Below are positions 28,687 to 35,368 of a DNA stretch of 57,609 bases, piece after piece; position 1 is the stretch's first letter, and the number at the start of each line of letters is the position of its first letter. Source of the stretch: an uncultured Croceitalea sp. (GTDB taxonomy: Bacteria; Bacteroidota; Bacteroidia; Flavobacteriales; Flavobacteriaceae). The notes beneath the pieces are model-generated. The model saw only the letters and a program-made list of their open reading frames with translations. It had not been told where the DNA came from and searched no databases. The translations under genes were made by a program, and so were the position numbers. The stretch covers positions 1-57,609 of the forward strand of contig CALEYA010000022.1 in assembly GCA_937926215.1 (NCBI GenBank), in the 5' to 3' direction.

Positions 28687-29065
28687 ACGGCATTTATTTG
28701 CAATCTTATTTATAAGCTGGATGGTGATTATAACACTGTTCAGCTTATTTTCTTTTCCCGGGGAAGATATGGGGTTTATCAATATTCCATATCTTGATAA
28801 AATAGCCCATTTTACATTTCACTGTATTATTCTGGTTTTGGGAACACTTTTTCGCAGAGAACGTCGCCCAAACCACTTTGTTAAGAACAAGGCAATCCTA
28901 GGGATGTTTTTGTTTTCTGTAGCCTATGGAATTGTAATAGAGACCCTACAATTTACAATGCCCTTTGGCAGGGCGGCGGAAATATGGGATATTTTGGCAA
29001 ATTTATCTGGCGCGCTTTTTGGGGTTTTACTCATTAAAAAGTATCTTTCGCTCATTGAGAAGTGA
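28655..29065 (+). CDS. VanZ-like family membrane protein
   Basis: This is a 136-residue protein with four hydrophobic segments. The stretch LDKIAHFTFHCI near the first helix and ETLQFTMPFGRAAEIWDILANLSGALFG near the last are typical of the VanZ-like family. The biochemical role of these proteins is not established; VanZ itself gives low-level teicoplanin resistance. The start is uncertain: ATG 28655 overlaps gcvH by 32 bases, and GTG 28679 by eight bases, the latter giving a short basic N-terminus before the first helix. Either way the gene is translationally coupled to gcvH. Confidence 0.8.
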   Translation: MRTTKNSSVLKRHLFAILFISWMVIITLFSLFSFPGEDMGFINIPYLDKIAHFTFHCIILVLGTLFRRERRPNHFVKNKAILGMFLFSVAYGIVIETLQFTMPFGRAAEIWDILANLSGALFGVLLIKKYLSLIEK

Positions 29066-29134
29066 AAATGACGCATTATTACCTCAAAAATTTAGAATTA
29101 AATATTAAATTAGCGAACACTTAAAATTAAGCAC

Positions 29135-29839
29135 ATGGAACCAAAGAAGAATCCAAAAGCGGATGTAGGTAGAAATAGCAGTCTTTATTTTGTGATAGGA
29201 CTGGCCTTGGTAATGTTACTTGTTTTGACAGGACTGGAGTGGAAAAACTACGATGACGATGCCGGTTATGACATTTCCTTGAATGTAGAAGATGATTTGG
29301 ATGAAGAAGTTCCAATGACAGAACAAATTAAGACACCACCGCCACCGCCACCACCAGCAGCACCAGAGGTTATTGAGGTTGTTGAAGATGAGGAAGAGGT
29401 AGAGGAAACCGTAATAGAATCAACGGAAACAAGCCAAGAAGAAGAGGTCATGGAAGTTGAAGATGTAGTGGTAGAAGAAGTGGAAGAAGATATTTCCGTT
29501 CCTTTTGCCGTTATTGAAGACGTACCTGTTTTTCCCGGTTGTGAAGGGTCCAGCAACAAAAAGCAATGTTTCCAGGATCAAATGCAAAAACATATTCGTA
29601 AAAACTTCCGTTATCCAGAGATTGCACAAGAAATGGGAGTGCAAGGAAGGGTAAGTGTTGTTTTCGTTATCCAAAAAGACGGTAGCATTGGTAACATCAG
29701 AATGCGGGGTCCGGATAAGAACTTAGAGGCAGAGGCACTTCGTATCATCAAGAAATTGCCAAAAATGACGCCTGGTAAGCAAAGGGGTAGGGCTGTAAAG
29801 GTTCCATTCAGTATTCCAATTACCTTTAAGCTTCAATAA
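29135..29839 (+). CDS. TonB-like energy transducer
   Basis: This 234-residue protein has a short basic cytoplasmic N-terminus, one transmembrane helix (about residues 15-32) and a periplasmic linker. The linker consists of a seven-proline run (near residue 70) followed by about 60 residues almost wholly of Glu, Val and Asp. A C-terminal TonB domain follows (residues 135-234) with YPEIAQEMGVQGRVSVVFVI and the terminal IPITFKL strand. TonB proteins connect the ExbBD motor to outer-membrane transporters. No exbB/exbD genes are adjacent. The acidic linker differs from the Pro-Lys-rich linker of the enterobacterial protein, and the FPGCEG...KQC segment before the domain is typical of Bacteroidota TonBs. 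Confidence 0.9.
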   Translation: MEPKKNPKADVGRNSSLYFVIGLALVMLLVLTGLEWKNYDDDAGYDISLNVEDDLDEEVPMTEQIKTPPPPPPPAAPEVIEVVEDEEEVEETVIESTETSQEEEVMEVEDVVVEEVEEDISVPFAVIEDVPVFPGCEGSSNKKQCFQDQMQKHIRKNFRYPEIAQEMGVQGRVSVVFVIQKDGSIGNIRMRGPDKNLEAEALRIIKKLPKMTPGKQRGRAVKVPFSIPITFKLQ

Positions 29840-29860
29840 AAGAATTCGCAAAGTATAAGA

Positions 29861-29889
29861 AAAGGCTGTCCATATGGGCGGCCTTTTTT
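29861..29889 (+). terminator. Terminator after the TonB gene
   Basis: An 11-base stem with two G-U pairs (AAAGGCTGTCC with GGGCGGCCTTT) and an ATAT loop is followed by T residues, 21 bases after the TonB stop. Confidence 0.88.
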
Positions 29890-29929
29890 ATGCAATACTT
29901 TTTACCTCGCTATAAACCCCGCTATTTCG

Positions 29930-29960
29930 TTGCAAATCAATAGATGCGTCTGTATCTTTG
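29930..29960 (+). promoter_or_regulatory. Promoter of the ctaB-cox cluster (-33 TTG, -7 TATCTTTG)
   Basis: TTG at 29930-29932 and TATCTTTG at 29953-29960 are separated by 20 bases, a near-ideal Bacteroidota promoter. The TTG is also a possible start codon of the longest ctaB frame, so the promoter rules that start out. The predicted leader is about 10-17 bases. Confidence 0.75.
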
Positions 29961-29980
29961 CGCACTATTATGCTATGTTG

Positions 29981-30892
29981 ATGAAATCTGTTGCCGGAAC
30001 TATAAAAAAATCCACTTGGTCTTTGGCTTTGGCCGACTTTAAAGAGCTTACCAAAGTACGGTTGGCCGTTAGTGTGGTTTTTTCTTCCATAGCCGGTTAT
30101 TTTCTTGGGGCATATGAAGTTAATTTGCTTTCCGTTTTTCTTTTGGCATTTGGTGGCTACTGCATGGTTGGGGCCTCTAATGCATACAATCAAATTATAG
30201 AAAGGGATTTGGATGTGCTGATGCACAGAACAAGGAACAGACCTATTCCCGCAGGTAGGATGTCCGCTAAAACCGCATTGGCCATCGCCATTGTCTTAAC
30301 CGTTCTGGGGATTGTTGCACTTTACCTATTAAATCCAAAAACGGCTTTATTCGGTACCCTGTCCATATTTTTATACACCAGTGCATATACACCTTTGAAA
30401 ACTAAAACGCCATTGGCGGTTTTTGTTGGTGCAATACCTGGAGCCATTCCATTTATGTTGGGTTGGGTTGCGGCTACCAATGATTTTGGTATTGAGCCGG
30501 GAACCTTGTTCATGATTCAGTTTTTTTGGCAGTTCCCGCACTTTTGGGCATTGGGATGGATGTTGGATGAGGATTATAAAAGGGGTGGTTTTAAAATGTT
30601 GCCCACGGGGAAAAAAGATAGCGGTACTGCATTACAGATCATATTGTATACCATTTGGATGATCGTCATATCCATTATGCCGGTTTTTGGTTTTACGGGA
30701 AGGTTACACCTTTCCATTCCGGCGGCAATACTCATTTTTCTATTGGGAATCATTATGTTGGGCTTTGCGTTTAAGCTCTATGAAAAAAAGGACAATCCAA
30801 CGGCGCGAAAGTTGATGTTGGCCAGCGTAAGTTACATCACCTTGATACAGCTGGTTTTTGTCTTTGACAAATGGTTGGTGACCTTGTTGTAA
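29981..30892 (+). CDS. ctaB: Protoheme IX farnesyltransferase (heme O synthase)
   Basis: The protein has 303 residues from ATG 29981 (ATG 29975 is an alternative two codons earlier). It is a UbiA-superfamily prenyltransferase with about nine helices. The first aspartate-rich motif is seen as NAYNQIIERDLDVLMHRTRNRP, shortened here to its key residues N, D, D, R and R. The second conserved loop is present around YTPLKTKT. It converts heme B to heme O, the precursor of heme A for the coxA product. It heads the second oxidase gene cluster behind a strong promoter. The longer frame from TTG 29930 is rejected because the promoter lies in it. Confidence 0.94.
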   Translation: MKSVAGTIKKSTWSLALADFKELTKVRLAVSVVFSSIAGYFLGAYEVNLLSVFLLAFGGYCMVGASNAYNQIIERDLDVLMHRTRNRPIPAGRMSAKTALAIAIVLTVLGIVALYLLNPKTALFGTLSIFLYTSAYTPLKTKTPLAVFVGAIPGAIPFMLGWVAATNDFGIEPGTLFMIQFFWQFPHFWALGWMLDEDYKRGGFKMLPTGKKDSGTALQIILYTIWMIVISIMPVFGFTGRLHLSIPAAILIFLLGIIMLGFAFKLYEKKDNPTARKLMLASVSYITLIQLVFVFDKWLVTLL

Positions 30893-30953
30893 GCGCTAGA
30901 GGTAAAATGGATTTTGCACTGATGCGGAATCCAATTTTTTGAAAATAAGAACT

Positions 30954-31535
30954 ATGGATTTAACCCAGGGAACGGCCCAGGAAAAGAACAAAAGGGCAAA
31001 AAAAATGATGCTGTGGTTTGGCATTGTTAGCCTTATTATGGGGTTTGCAGGATGGACCAGCGCCTACATCGTAAGCAGTAAACGAGAAGATTGGTTGGAT
31101 AACATTCAACTACCGCAAGCTTTTTACATAAGTACAGCGTTAATCATTTTAAGTAGTCTAACCTATATTTTGGCAAAAAAGGCTATAAAAGAGAATAACC
31201 AAAAATTGGCCACCATTTGGTTGTTTGGTACGCTAGGTCTGGGAATTGCATTCATCATCTTGCAATTCATAGGTTTTTCCCAAATGCTGGAAAGTGGTTA
31301 TTATTTTACCGGACCTACGAGCAATATTAAAATGTCCTATATTTTCTTGATAGCTTTTGTGCACATCATGCACGTTGTCGCCGGCTTGATTTCCCTAATA
31401 GTGGTGTTGGTGCAACAGCTGCGCGGAAAGTATACGGCGATCAATCTTTTAGGATTGGAATTAGGGGCAACATTCTGGCATTTTTTGGATATTCTTTGGG
31501 TATACTTGATCGTCTTTATGTTTTTTGTGAAATAA
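30954..31535 (+). CDS. Cytochrome c oxidase subunit III-like protein, short paralogue
   Basis: The protein has 193 residues from ATG 30954; a TTG five codons upstream is less likely. It has five transmembrane helices and ends in the subunit III hallmark TFWHFLDILWVYLIVF. The HIMHVVAGL stretch before it matches the helix with conserved histidine in heme-copper oxidase subunit III. It is close in size to CyoC and lacks the first helices of seven-helix subunit III. A longer subunit III gene follows 92 bases downstream, so the oxidase may carry two subunit III-type proteins or choose between them. Confidence 0.85.
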   Translation: MDLTQGTAQEKNKRAKKMMLWFGIVSLIMGFAGWTSAYIVSSKREDWLDNIQLPQAFYISTALIILSSLTYILAKKAIKENNQKLATIWLFGTLGLGIAFIILQFIGFSQMLESGYYFTGPTSNIKMSYIFLIAFVHIMHVVAGLISLIVVLVQQLRGKYTAINLLGLELGATFWHFLDILWVYLIVFMFFVK

Positions 31536-31591
31536 ATTAAAGAAAGCGAAGTTTTCTAAAGCAATACACTTTTTCAATACGGCAAAAGATG

Positions 31592-31599
31592 TATTTTTG
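31592..31599 (+). promoter_or_regulatory. -7 promoter box (TATTTTTG) before the long subunit III gene
   Basis: The octamer matches TAnnTTTG and lies 28 bases before the ATG at 31628. The -33 region is T-rich without a TTG. It suggests an internal promoter in the cluster. Confidence 0.5.
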
Positions 31600-31627
31600 C
31601 TAAAGTTTTATTAAAACGATATTCTCT

Positions 31628-32602
31628 ATGGATACAACGGTTACAACCGGCAATGAAGAAAACGTTTGGGGGGGCGGTAACAGACCTCTAGGTGCTAGTT
31701 ATGGCAAAATGATGATGTGGTTTTTCATTGTTTCTGATGCCTTGACATTTTCAGGATTTTTAGCATCCTACGGCTTTTCTAGATTTAAGTTTATAGAAAC
31801 CTGGCCTATAGCGGATGAGGTATTTACCCACGTGCCGTTCTTTCATGGCAATTACCCTATGATCTATGTGGCCTTTATGACCTTTGTTTTGATCATGTCT
31901 TCCGTAACCATGGTGTTGGCGGTAGATGCAGGTCATAAAATGAAGCAAAACAAGGTGATTATCTATATGTTCCTTACCATTATTGGCGGGGCCATCTTCG
32001 TAGGTTCGCAGGCTTGGGAATGGGCAACCTTTATTAAAGGCGATTTTGGGGCGTTGGAAACCAAAGGAGGTAGGGTATTACAATTCGTAAAAGCTGATAC
32101 GGGTGAACGCGCTTCCATTAGTGAGTTTTCTATGACCTTGGAAGAAGATAGGGTGGCTGATGCCCGGGATTCCGGAATTTGGTTTACGGACAATGAAAGT
32201 TTGCCTAACTATTCCTTAAATGAGGTTATTGAAGGTTTTAAGGCCAACCCAAATATTTTGATCCGTACGGAAAAAATTAATGAGGAAGGGGAAAAGACCC
32301 TACTTACACGGGAACAATCCTTAGGAAGGTTAAAGGACGCTGTTAGGGTCGTAGAAGGTGCAAACTTGGTGCGAAATGAGTACGGTAGCCGTCTCTTTGC
32401 CGATTTTTTCTTCTTTATCACAGGCTTTCACGGTTTTCACGTGTTTTCTGGGGTGGTCATCAATGTCATTATCTTTTTCAACATCATTTTAGGCACCTAT
32501 GAAAGAAGGGGCCATTATGAAATGGTAGAAAAAGTGGGACTCTACTGGCACTTTGTAGATTTGGTCTGGGTATTTGTATTTACATTCTTCTATTTGGTAT
32601 AA
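31628..32602 (+). CDS. Cytochrome c oxidase subunit III with large hydrophilic insertion
   Basis: The 324-residue protein begins with helices (residues 25-50 and 75-135) and ends with helices from residue 257, including FFFITGFHGFHVFSG and the hallmark YWHFVDLVWVFVF. These are clear subunit III motifs. Between them, residues about 137-257 form a charged, non-membrane insertion of roughly 110 residues that is absent from canonical subunit III and from the short paralogue upstream. Subunit III stabilises the catalytic core and helps proton supply. The insertion follows a WEW motif at the end of a helix and is followed by the next helix. Confidence 0.9.
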   Translation: MDTTVTTGNEENVWGGGNRPLGASYGKMMMWFFIVSDALTFSGFLASYGFSRFKFIETWPIADEVFTHVPFFHGNYPMIYVAFMTFVLIMSSVTMVLAVDAGHKMKQNKVIIYMFLTIIGGAIFVGSQAWEWATFIKGDFGALETKGGRVLQFVKADTGERASISEFSMTLEEDRVADARDSGIWFTDNESLPNYSLNEVIEGFKANPNILIRTEKINEEGEKTLLTREQSLGRLKDAVRVVEGANLVRNEYGSRLFADFFFFITGFHGFHVFSGVVINVIIFFNIILGTYERRGHYEMVEKVGLYWHFVDLVWVFVFTFFYLV

Positions 32603-32654
32603 TCAATAAAACAATAAACCTGCGATAGCGGGTAGCTATAAAAGAATTAATAAT

Positions 32655-33038
32655 ATGGCACACGAGCATAAACTGGAAATATTTAGAGGCTTACTTAAAT
32701 TTAAGTCCAACACCCAAAAGATATGGGGCGTACTAATTTTCCTGTCCGTTGTAACGGCAATAGAAGTTGTACTGGGTATCATAAAACCGTCTTTTTTGGT
32801 GCTTACTTCATTCTTGGGGATGAAGTTGCTCAACTGGATATTCATCATCCTTACTTTGGTAAAAGCGTATTACATCGCTTGGGATTTTATGCACTTGCGC
32901 GATGAAAAAAGTTCAATGCGAAGGGCCATCGTTTGGACACCGATTTTCTTGGTTTCCTATTTGGTATTCATACTGCTTTTTGAGGCAGTTTACATTTATG
33001 ATGTATTTAAGAACGGATTTTTTGCCTGGGATTTTTAG
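32655..33038 (+). CDS. Cytochrome c oxidase subunit IV family protein
   Basis: The 127-residue protein has three predicted helices (about residues 22-40, 46-68 and 90-115). It has the KAYYIAWDFMHLRDE stretch with histidine that marks the bacterial caa3-type subunit IV (COX4 pro family). It is a small accessory subunit of the oxidase and contains no cofactor ligands. It lies 52 bases after the subunit III gene and is followed by a perfect terminator hairpin, so it closes this part of the cluster. Confidence 0.88.
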   Translation: MAHEHKLEIFRGLLKFKSNTQKIWGVLIFLSVVTAIEVVLGIIKPSFLVLTSFLGMKLLNWIFIILTLVKAYYIAWDFMHLRDEKSSMRRAIVWTPIFLVSYLVFILLFEAVYIYDVFKNGFFAWDF

Positions 33039-33067
33039 GAATACCTATGCATACAATATATAAGGAC

Positions 33068-33096
33068 AAAGGCGGTTATTTAACCGCCTTTCTTTA
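33068..33096 (+). terminator. Terminator after the subunit IV gene
   Basis: A perfect inverted repeat AAAGGCGGTTA / TAACCGCCTTT with a very small loop is followed by T-rich sequence, 29 bases after the stop. It separates the oxidase subunit genes from the SCO group. Confidence 0.9.
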
Positions 33097-33102
33097 TTTT
33101 TG
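33095..33102 (+). promoter_or_regulatory. -7 promoter box (TATTTTTG) of the SCO-group genes
   Basis: TATTTTTG matches TAnnTTTG and lies directly behind the terminator hairpin, 60 bases before the ATG at 33163. A TTG at 33100 that opens a longer frame is part of this box and is not a start. Confidence 0.5.
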
Positions 33103-33162
33103 TACCTCAGGTTGACTGCCTTTTTTGGTTGGATTTTCATTACCCAAAACCTGACGCACGCT

Positions 33163-33795
33163 ATGAAAAAAACCTTTGTTCTTGTTATCCTTTTTATTTT
33201 TCCGTTGGTGGCCTATCTTTTTTTTGCCACTGGGGTCAATAATTTTGGCAAGCTCCCTATACTCACCGAAAATATTGCGGAAGTACCGAGTAGTGCGAAT
33301 GCCGTAACACTTCAGGATAAAATTACCATACTCGGTTTTTTGGGGTCTGATATGGCGCTGCGCAAAGGCAATGCTTTTAACTTAAACCAAAAGATTTACA
33401 AACGTTTCCACGAGTTCAAAGATTTTCAATTGGTGATGTTGATGCCAAACGGTACAGAAGATCAGGTATCCCAACTAAAAGAAAACCTGGGAAAACTTTC
33501 TTCCATTGAAAAATGGCAATTTGTATTTGCATCCGAAAAAGAAATCCAGATTTTTTTTGACAGCCTTAAAACCAATATTAAGCTGGATGAAAATTTAGGT
33601 TGTGAAGAAGTCTTTATTATCGATAAAAACAGAAACCTTAGAGGAAGGGATGATGACGAGGATGAAGGTGTAAAATACGGGTTTGACGCTACTTCCGTTG
33701 CGGAACTAAACAATAAAATGGAAGATGACGTAAAAATCATCTTGGCAGAGTACAGACTAGCCTTAAAAAAGAACAATGCCAACAGGAGCAAATAA
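33163..33795 (+). CDS. SCO-like membrane-anchored protein lacking the copper cysteines
   Basis: This 210-residue protein has an N-terminal membrane anchor (about residues 4-24) and a periplasmic domain whose order of strands and helices resembles a thioredoxin fold: ITILGFLGS in place of the first strand and CxxxC, LVMLMPN in place of the second, and EEVFIIDKNRNLRGR in place of the SCO segment before the C-terminus. The equivalent stretch in the next gene is FALVDKEGYIRSR. The CxxxC pair is absent and the only cysteine is near residue 145. Its stop overlaps the true SCO gene by 20 bases. I infer a degenerate SCO paralogue; the function is unknown. Confidence 0.68.
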   Translation: MKKTFVLVILFIFPLVAYLFFATGVNNFGKLPILTENIAEVPSSANAVTLQDKITILGFLGSDMALRKGNAFNLNQKIYKRFHEFKDFQLVMLMPNGTEDQVSQLKENLGKLSSIEKWQFVFASEKEIQIFFDSLKTNIKLDENLGCEEVFIIDKNRNLRGRDDDEDEGVKYGFDATSVAELNNKMEDDVKIILAEYRLALKKNNANRSK

Positions 33796-34519
33796 AAAAC
33801 AGAAATATACCTACGTATGGGTTTCTGCCATTATCTTAATTTTTGGCGTTTTTTCGGTATATGAAATTACCAAAAGAATAAAGCAAGGGACTATTGTAGA
33901 AAACGATAGGCTGGGCGGTACAACTACGCTAACCCCCTTATCTTATATCACCAGTGAAGGAAAAAAACGCAAAGTGCCCAACTTTTCTTTTGTCAACCAA
34001 GACAGCGTTAGAGTAACCAATGAAGACTTTTTAGGTAAGGTATACGTAGTTGATTTTTTCTTTACCACTTGCCCTACCATATGCCCGATAATGACCAAAA
34101 ATTTGGTGGCCTTGCAAAATACGTTTAAGGATAAACCGGATTTTGGGGTGGCTTCCTTTACCATAAACCCAAGGTATGATACGCCAACGGTTTTAAAGAC
34201 CTATGCAAATCGTTACGGTATTGAAGATGCCGACTGGCATTTAATGACGGGTGAACAGGAGCGCATTTATAACTTGGCAAGAGAAGGCTTTTATATTTTG
34301 GCGAAAGAAGCCAGTGATGTTCCAGGCGGTTTTGAACATTCCGGGATGTTTGCGCTGGTGGACAAGGAAGGATATATAAGATCCCGAATGGATCGGTTTG
34401 GAAACCCTTTGATCTACTACCGCGGTACCATTACGGAAAAACAAGGGGTAAACAAGGAGGGCGAAGCACAACAAATCACCATCCTCAAAGAAGATATTAA
34501 AAAACTACTTGCGGAATAA
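33776..34519 (+). CDS. SCO1/SenC family copper chaperone
   Basis: The 247-residue protein has one N-terminal anchor (about residues 11-30) and a periplasmic thioredoxin-fold domain. The copper ligands are C99 and C103 in FTTCPTICP, with a histidine (H188) in FEHSGMF. SCO proteins load the CuA site of cytochrome oxidase subunit II or reduce its cysteines; here the target would be the coxB product. The reading frame overlaps the upstream SCO-like gene by 20 bases and the downstream DUF420 gene starts directly after the stop, so all are translated together. Confidence 0.94.
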   Translation: MPTGANKKQKYTYVWVSAIILIFGVFSVYEITKRIKQGTIVENDRLGGTTTLTPLSYITSEGKKRKVPNFSFVNQDSVRVTNEDFLGKVYVVDFFFTTCPTICPIMTKNLVALQNTFKDKPDFGVASFTINPRYDTPTVLKTYANRYGIEDADWHLMTGEQERIYNLAREGFYILAKEASDVPGGFEHSGMFALVDKEGYIRSRMDRFGNPLIYYRGTITEKQGVNKEGEAQQITILKEDIKKLLAE

Positions 34520-35053
34520 ATGGAGCAACGTCTAAAAAAAGAGAAAAAAATAAAGGTATTGATCTTGGTTTTATCCATTATCATTCCGGTCGTAGTTGCT
34601 TTCTTGTTTCAATATAAGATTCCGGGAGCGGAACCTCTTTCTTTTTTACCGCCAATTTATGCAACCACCAACGGCCTAACGGCACTGCTCTTAATTGCTG
34701 CTGTGGTAGCCATTAAAAACGGGAAGGAGAAACTGCACCAAAAATTGATGACAAGCTGCGTGCTGCTGTCCGTAGCATTTTTATGCATGTATGTGGCCTA
34801 TCACATGACCTCGGAAGCCACGCCATATGGGGGTGAAGGTTTTATTAAGTATGTATACCTGTTTATCTTACTAACACATATTGTGCTATCTATTGTAGTT
34901 ATCCCTTTGGTATTACTTACCTATAGCAGGGCGTATCTAGAGGATTTTGAAGAACATAGAAGATGGGCCAAATACACCTTTCCTATTTGGTTGTATGTTG
35001 CTATTACGGGGGTGGTTGTCTATTTAATGATTTCCCCCTACTACGCCCATTAA
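34520..35053 (+). CDS. DUF420 membrane protein, probable oxidase assembly factor
   Basis: The 177-residue protein has five predicted helices. It carries histidines in KEKLHQKLM, YHMTSE and LLTHIVLS, typical of DUF420 (CtaM-like). Proteins of this family accompany cytochrome oxidase and SCO genes and are thought to act in oxidase maturation. The ATG is directly after the SCO stop with no gap, and a small CxxC protein follows after ten bases. The family placement is firm; the biochemical role is inferred from context. Confidence 0.88.
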   Translation: MEQRLKKEKKIKVLILVLSIIIPVVVAFLFQYKIPGAEPLSFLPPIYATTNGLTALLLIAAVVAIKNGKEKLHQKLMTSCVLLSVAFLCMYVAYHMTSEATPYGGEGFIKYVYLFILLTHIVLSIVVIPLVLLTYSRAYLEDFEEHRRWAKYTFPIWLYVAITGVVVYLMISPYYAH

Positions 35054-35063
35054 TAATTGGATT

Positions 35064-35279
35064 ATGAAAAAGAGTTTGTTGTTTTTTCTGCTATTGGTAC
35101 TGCTTCTTCCAGAAGTTTCGGATGCCCAGTGTGCTATGTGCAGGGCAGCTTTGGAGAGCGAAGCGGACAATAGCCAAGCAGAAGGCATCAATAACGGTAT
35201 CGTGTATTTAATGGCAATACCCTACATTTTGGTAGCCGGGCTGTTTTTCTTTATTTACAAAAAAATGAGGAACACTTAG
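35064..35279 (+). CDS. Small exported CxxC protein with C-terminal membrane helix
   Basis: The 71-residue protein starts with a signal peptide (KKSLLFFLLLVLLLPEVSDA). The mature part opens with QCAMCRAALE, a CxxC motif, then has a short polar stretch and one helix (about residues 46-66) with a basic end, KKMRNT. It would sit in the inner membrane with the two cysteines in the periplasm. It is next to a SCO protein and DUF420, so a part in copper handling or oxidase assembly is plausible, but this is inference from position. I cannot name a characterised family. Confidence 0.75.
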   Translation: MKKSLLFFLLLVLLLPEVSDAQCAMCRAALESEADNSQAEGINNGIVYLMAIPYILVAGLFFFIYKKMRNT

Positions 35280-35294
35280 TTTTTCTGTAAAAAG

Positions 35295-35327
35295 TGTAAC
35301 AAATTGTTTTTCCTGTCGTCTTACTAA
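35295..35327 (+). promoter_or_regulatory. Two-part motif TGTAACAAAT-N13-GTCTTACTAA upstream of efflux module 1
   Basis: TGTAACAAAT at 35295-35304 and GTCTTACTAA at 35318-35327, 13 bases apart, end 41 bases before the ATG at 35369. The same arrangement (GTCCTATTAG in the second half) is found at 39117-39149 before the second module. It looks like an alternative sigma factor promoter or a regulator site. Confidence 0.6.
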
Positions 35328-35343
35328 TATGCATTAGCATATT
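35326..35343. promoter_or_regulatory. Inverted repeat AATATGC-ATTA-GCATATT before efflux module 1
   Basis: A perfect seven-base inverted repeat with a four-base spacer directly overlaps the end of the two-part motif and lies 25 bases before the start codon. It could be an operator for a dimeric regulator. It is not present before module 2. Confidence 0.45.
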
Positions 35344-35368
35344 CATCAATCACCATAAATCCAACCCA

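Noticed and set aside
29266-29559. Minus-strand open frame of 97 codons rich in serine and threonine
   Set aside because: It is the antisense shadow of the Glu/Val-rich TonB linker; the composition is explained by the complementary codons.
29930-29980. Upstream extension of ctaB from TTG 29930
   Set aside because: The TTG is the -33 element and TATCTTTG the -7 element of a promoter; the shorter protein has the normal N-terminus.
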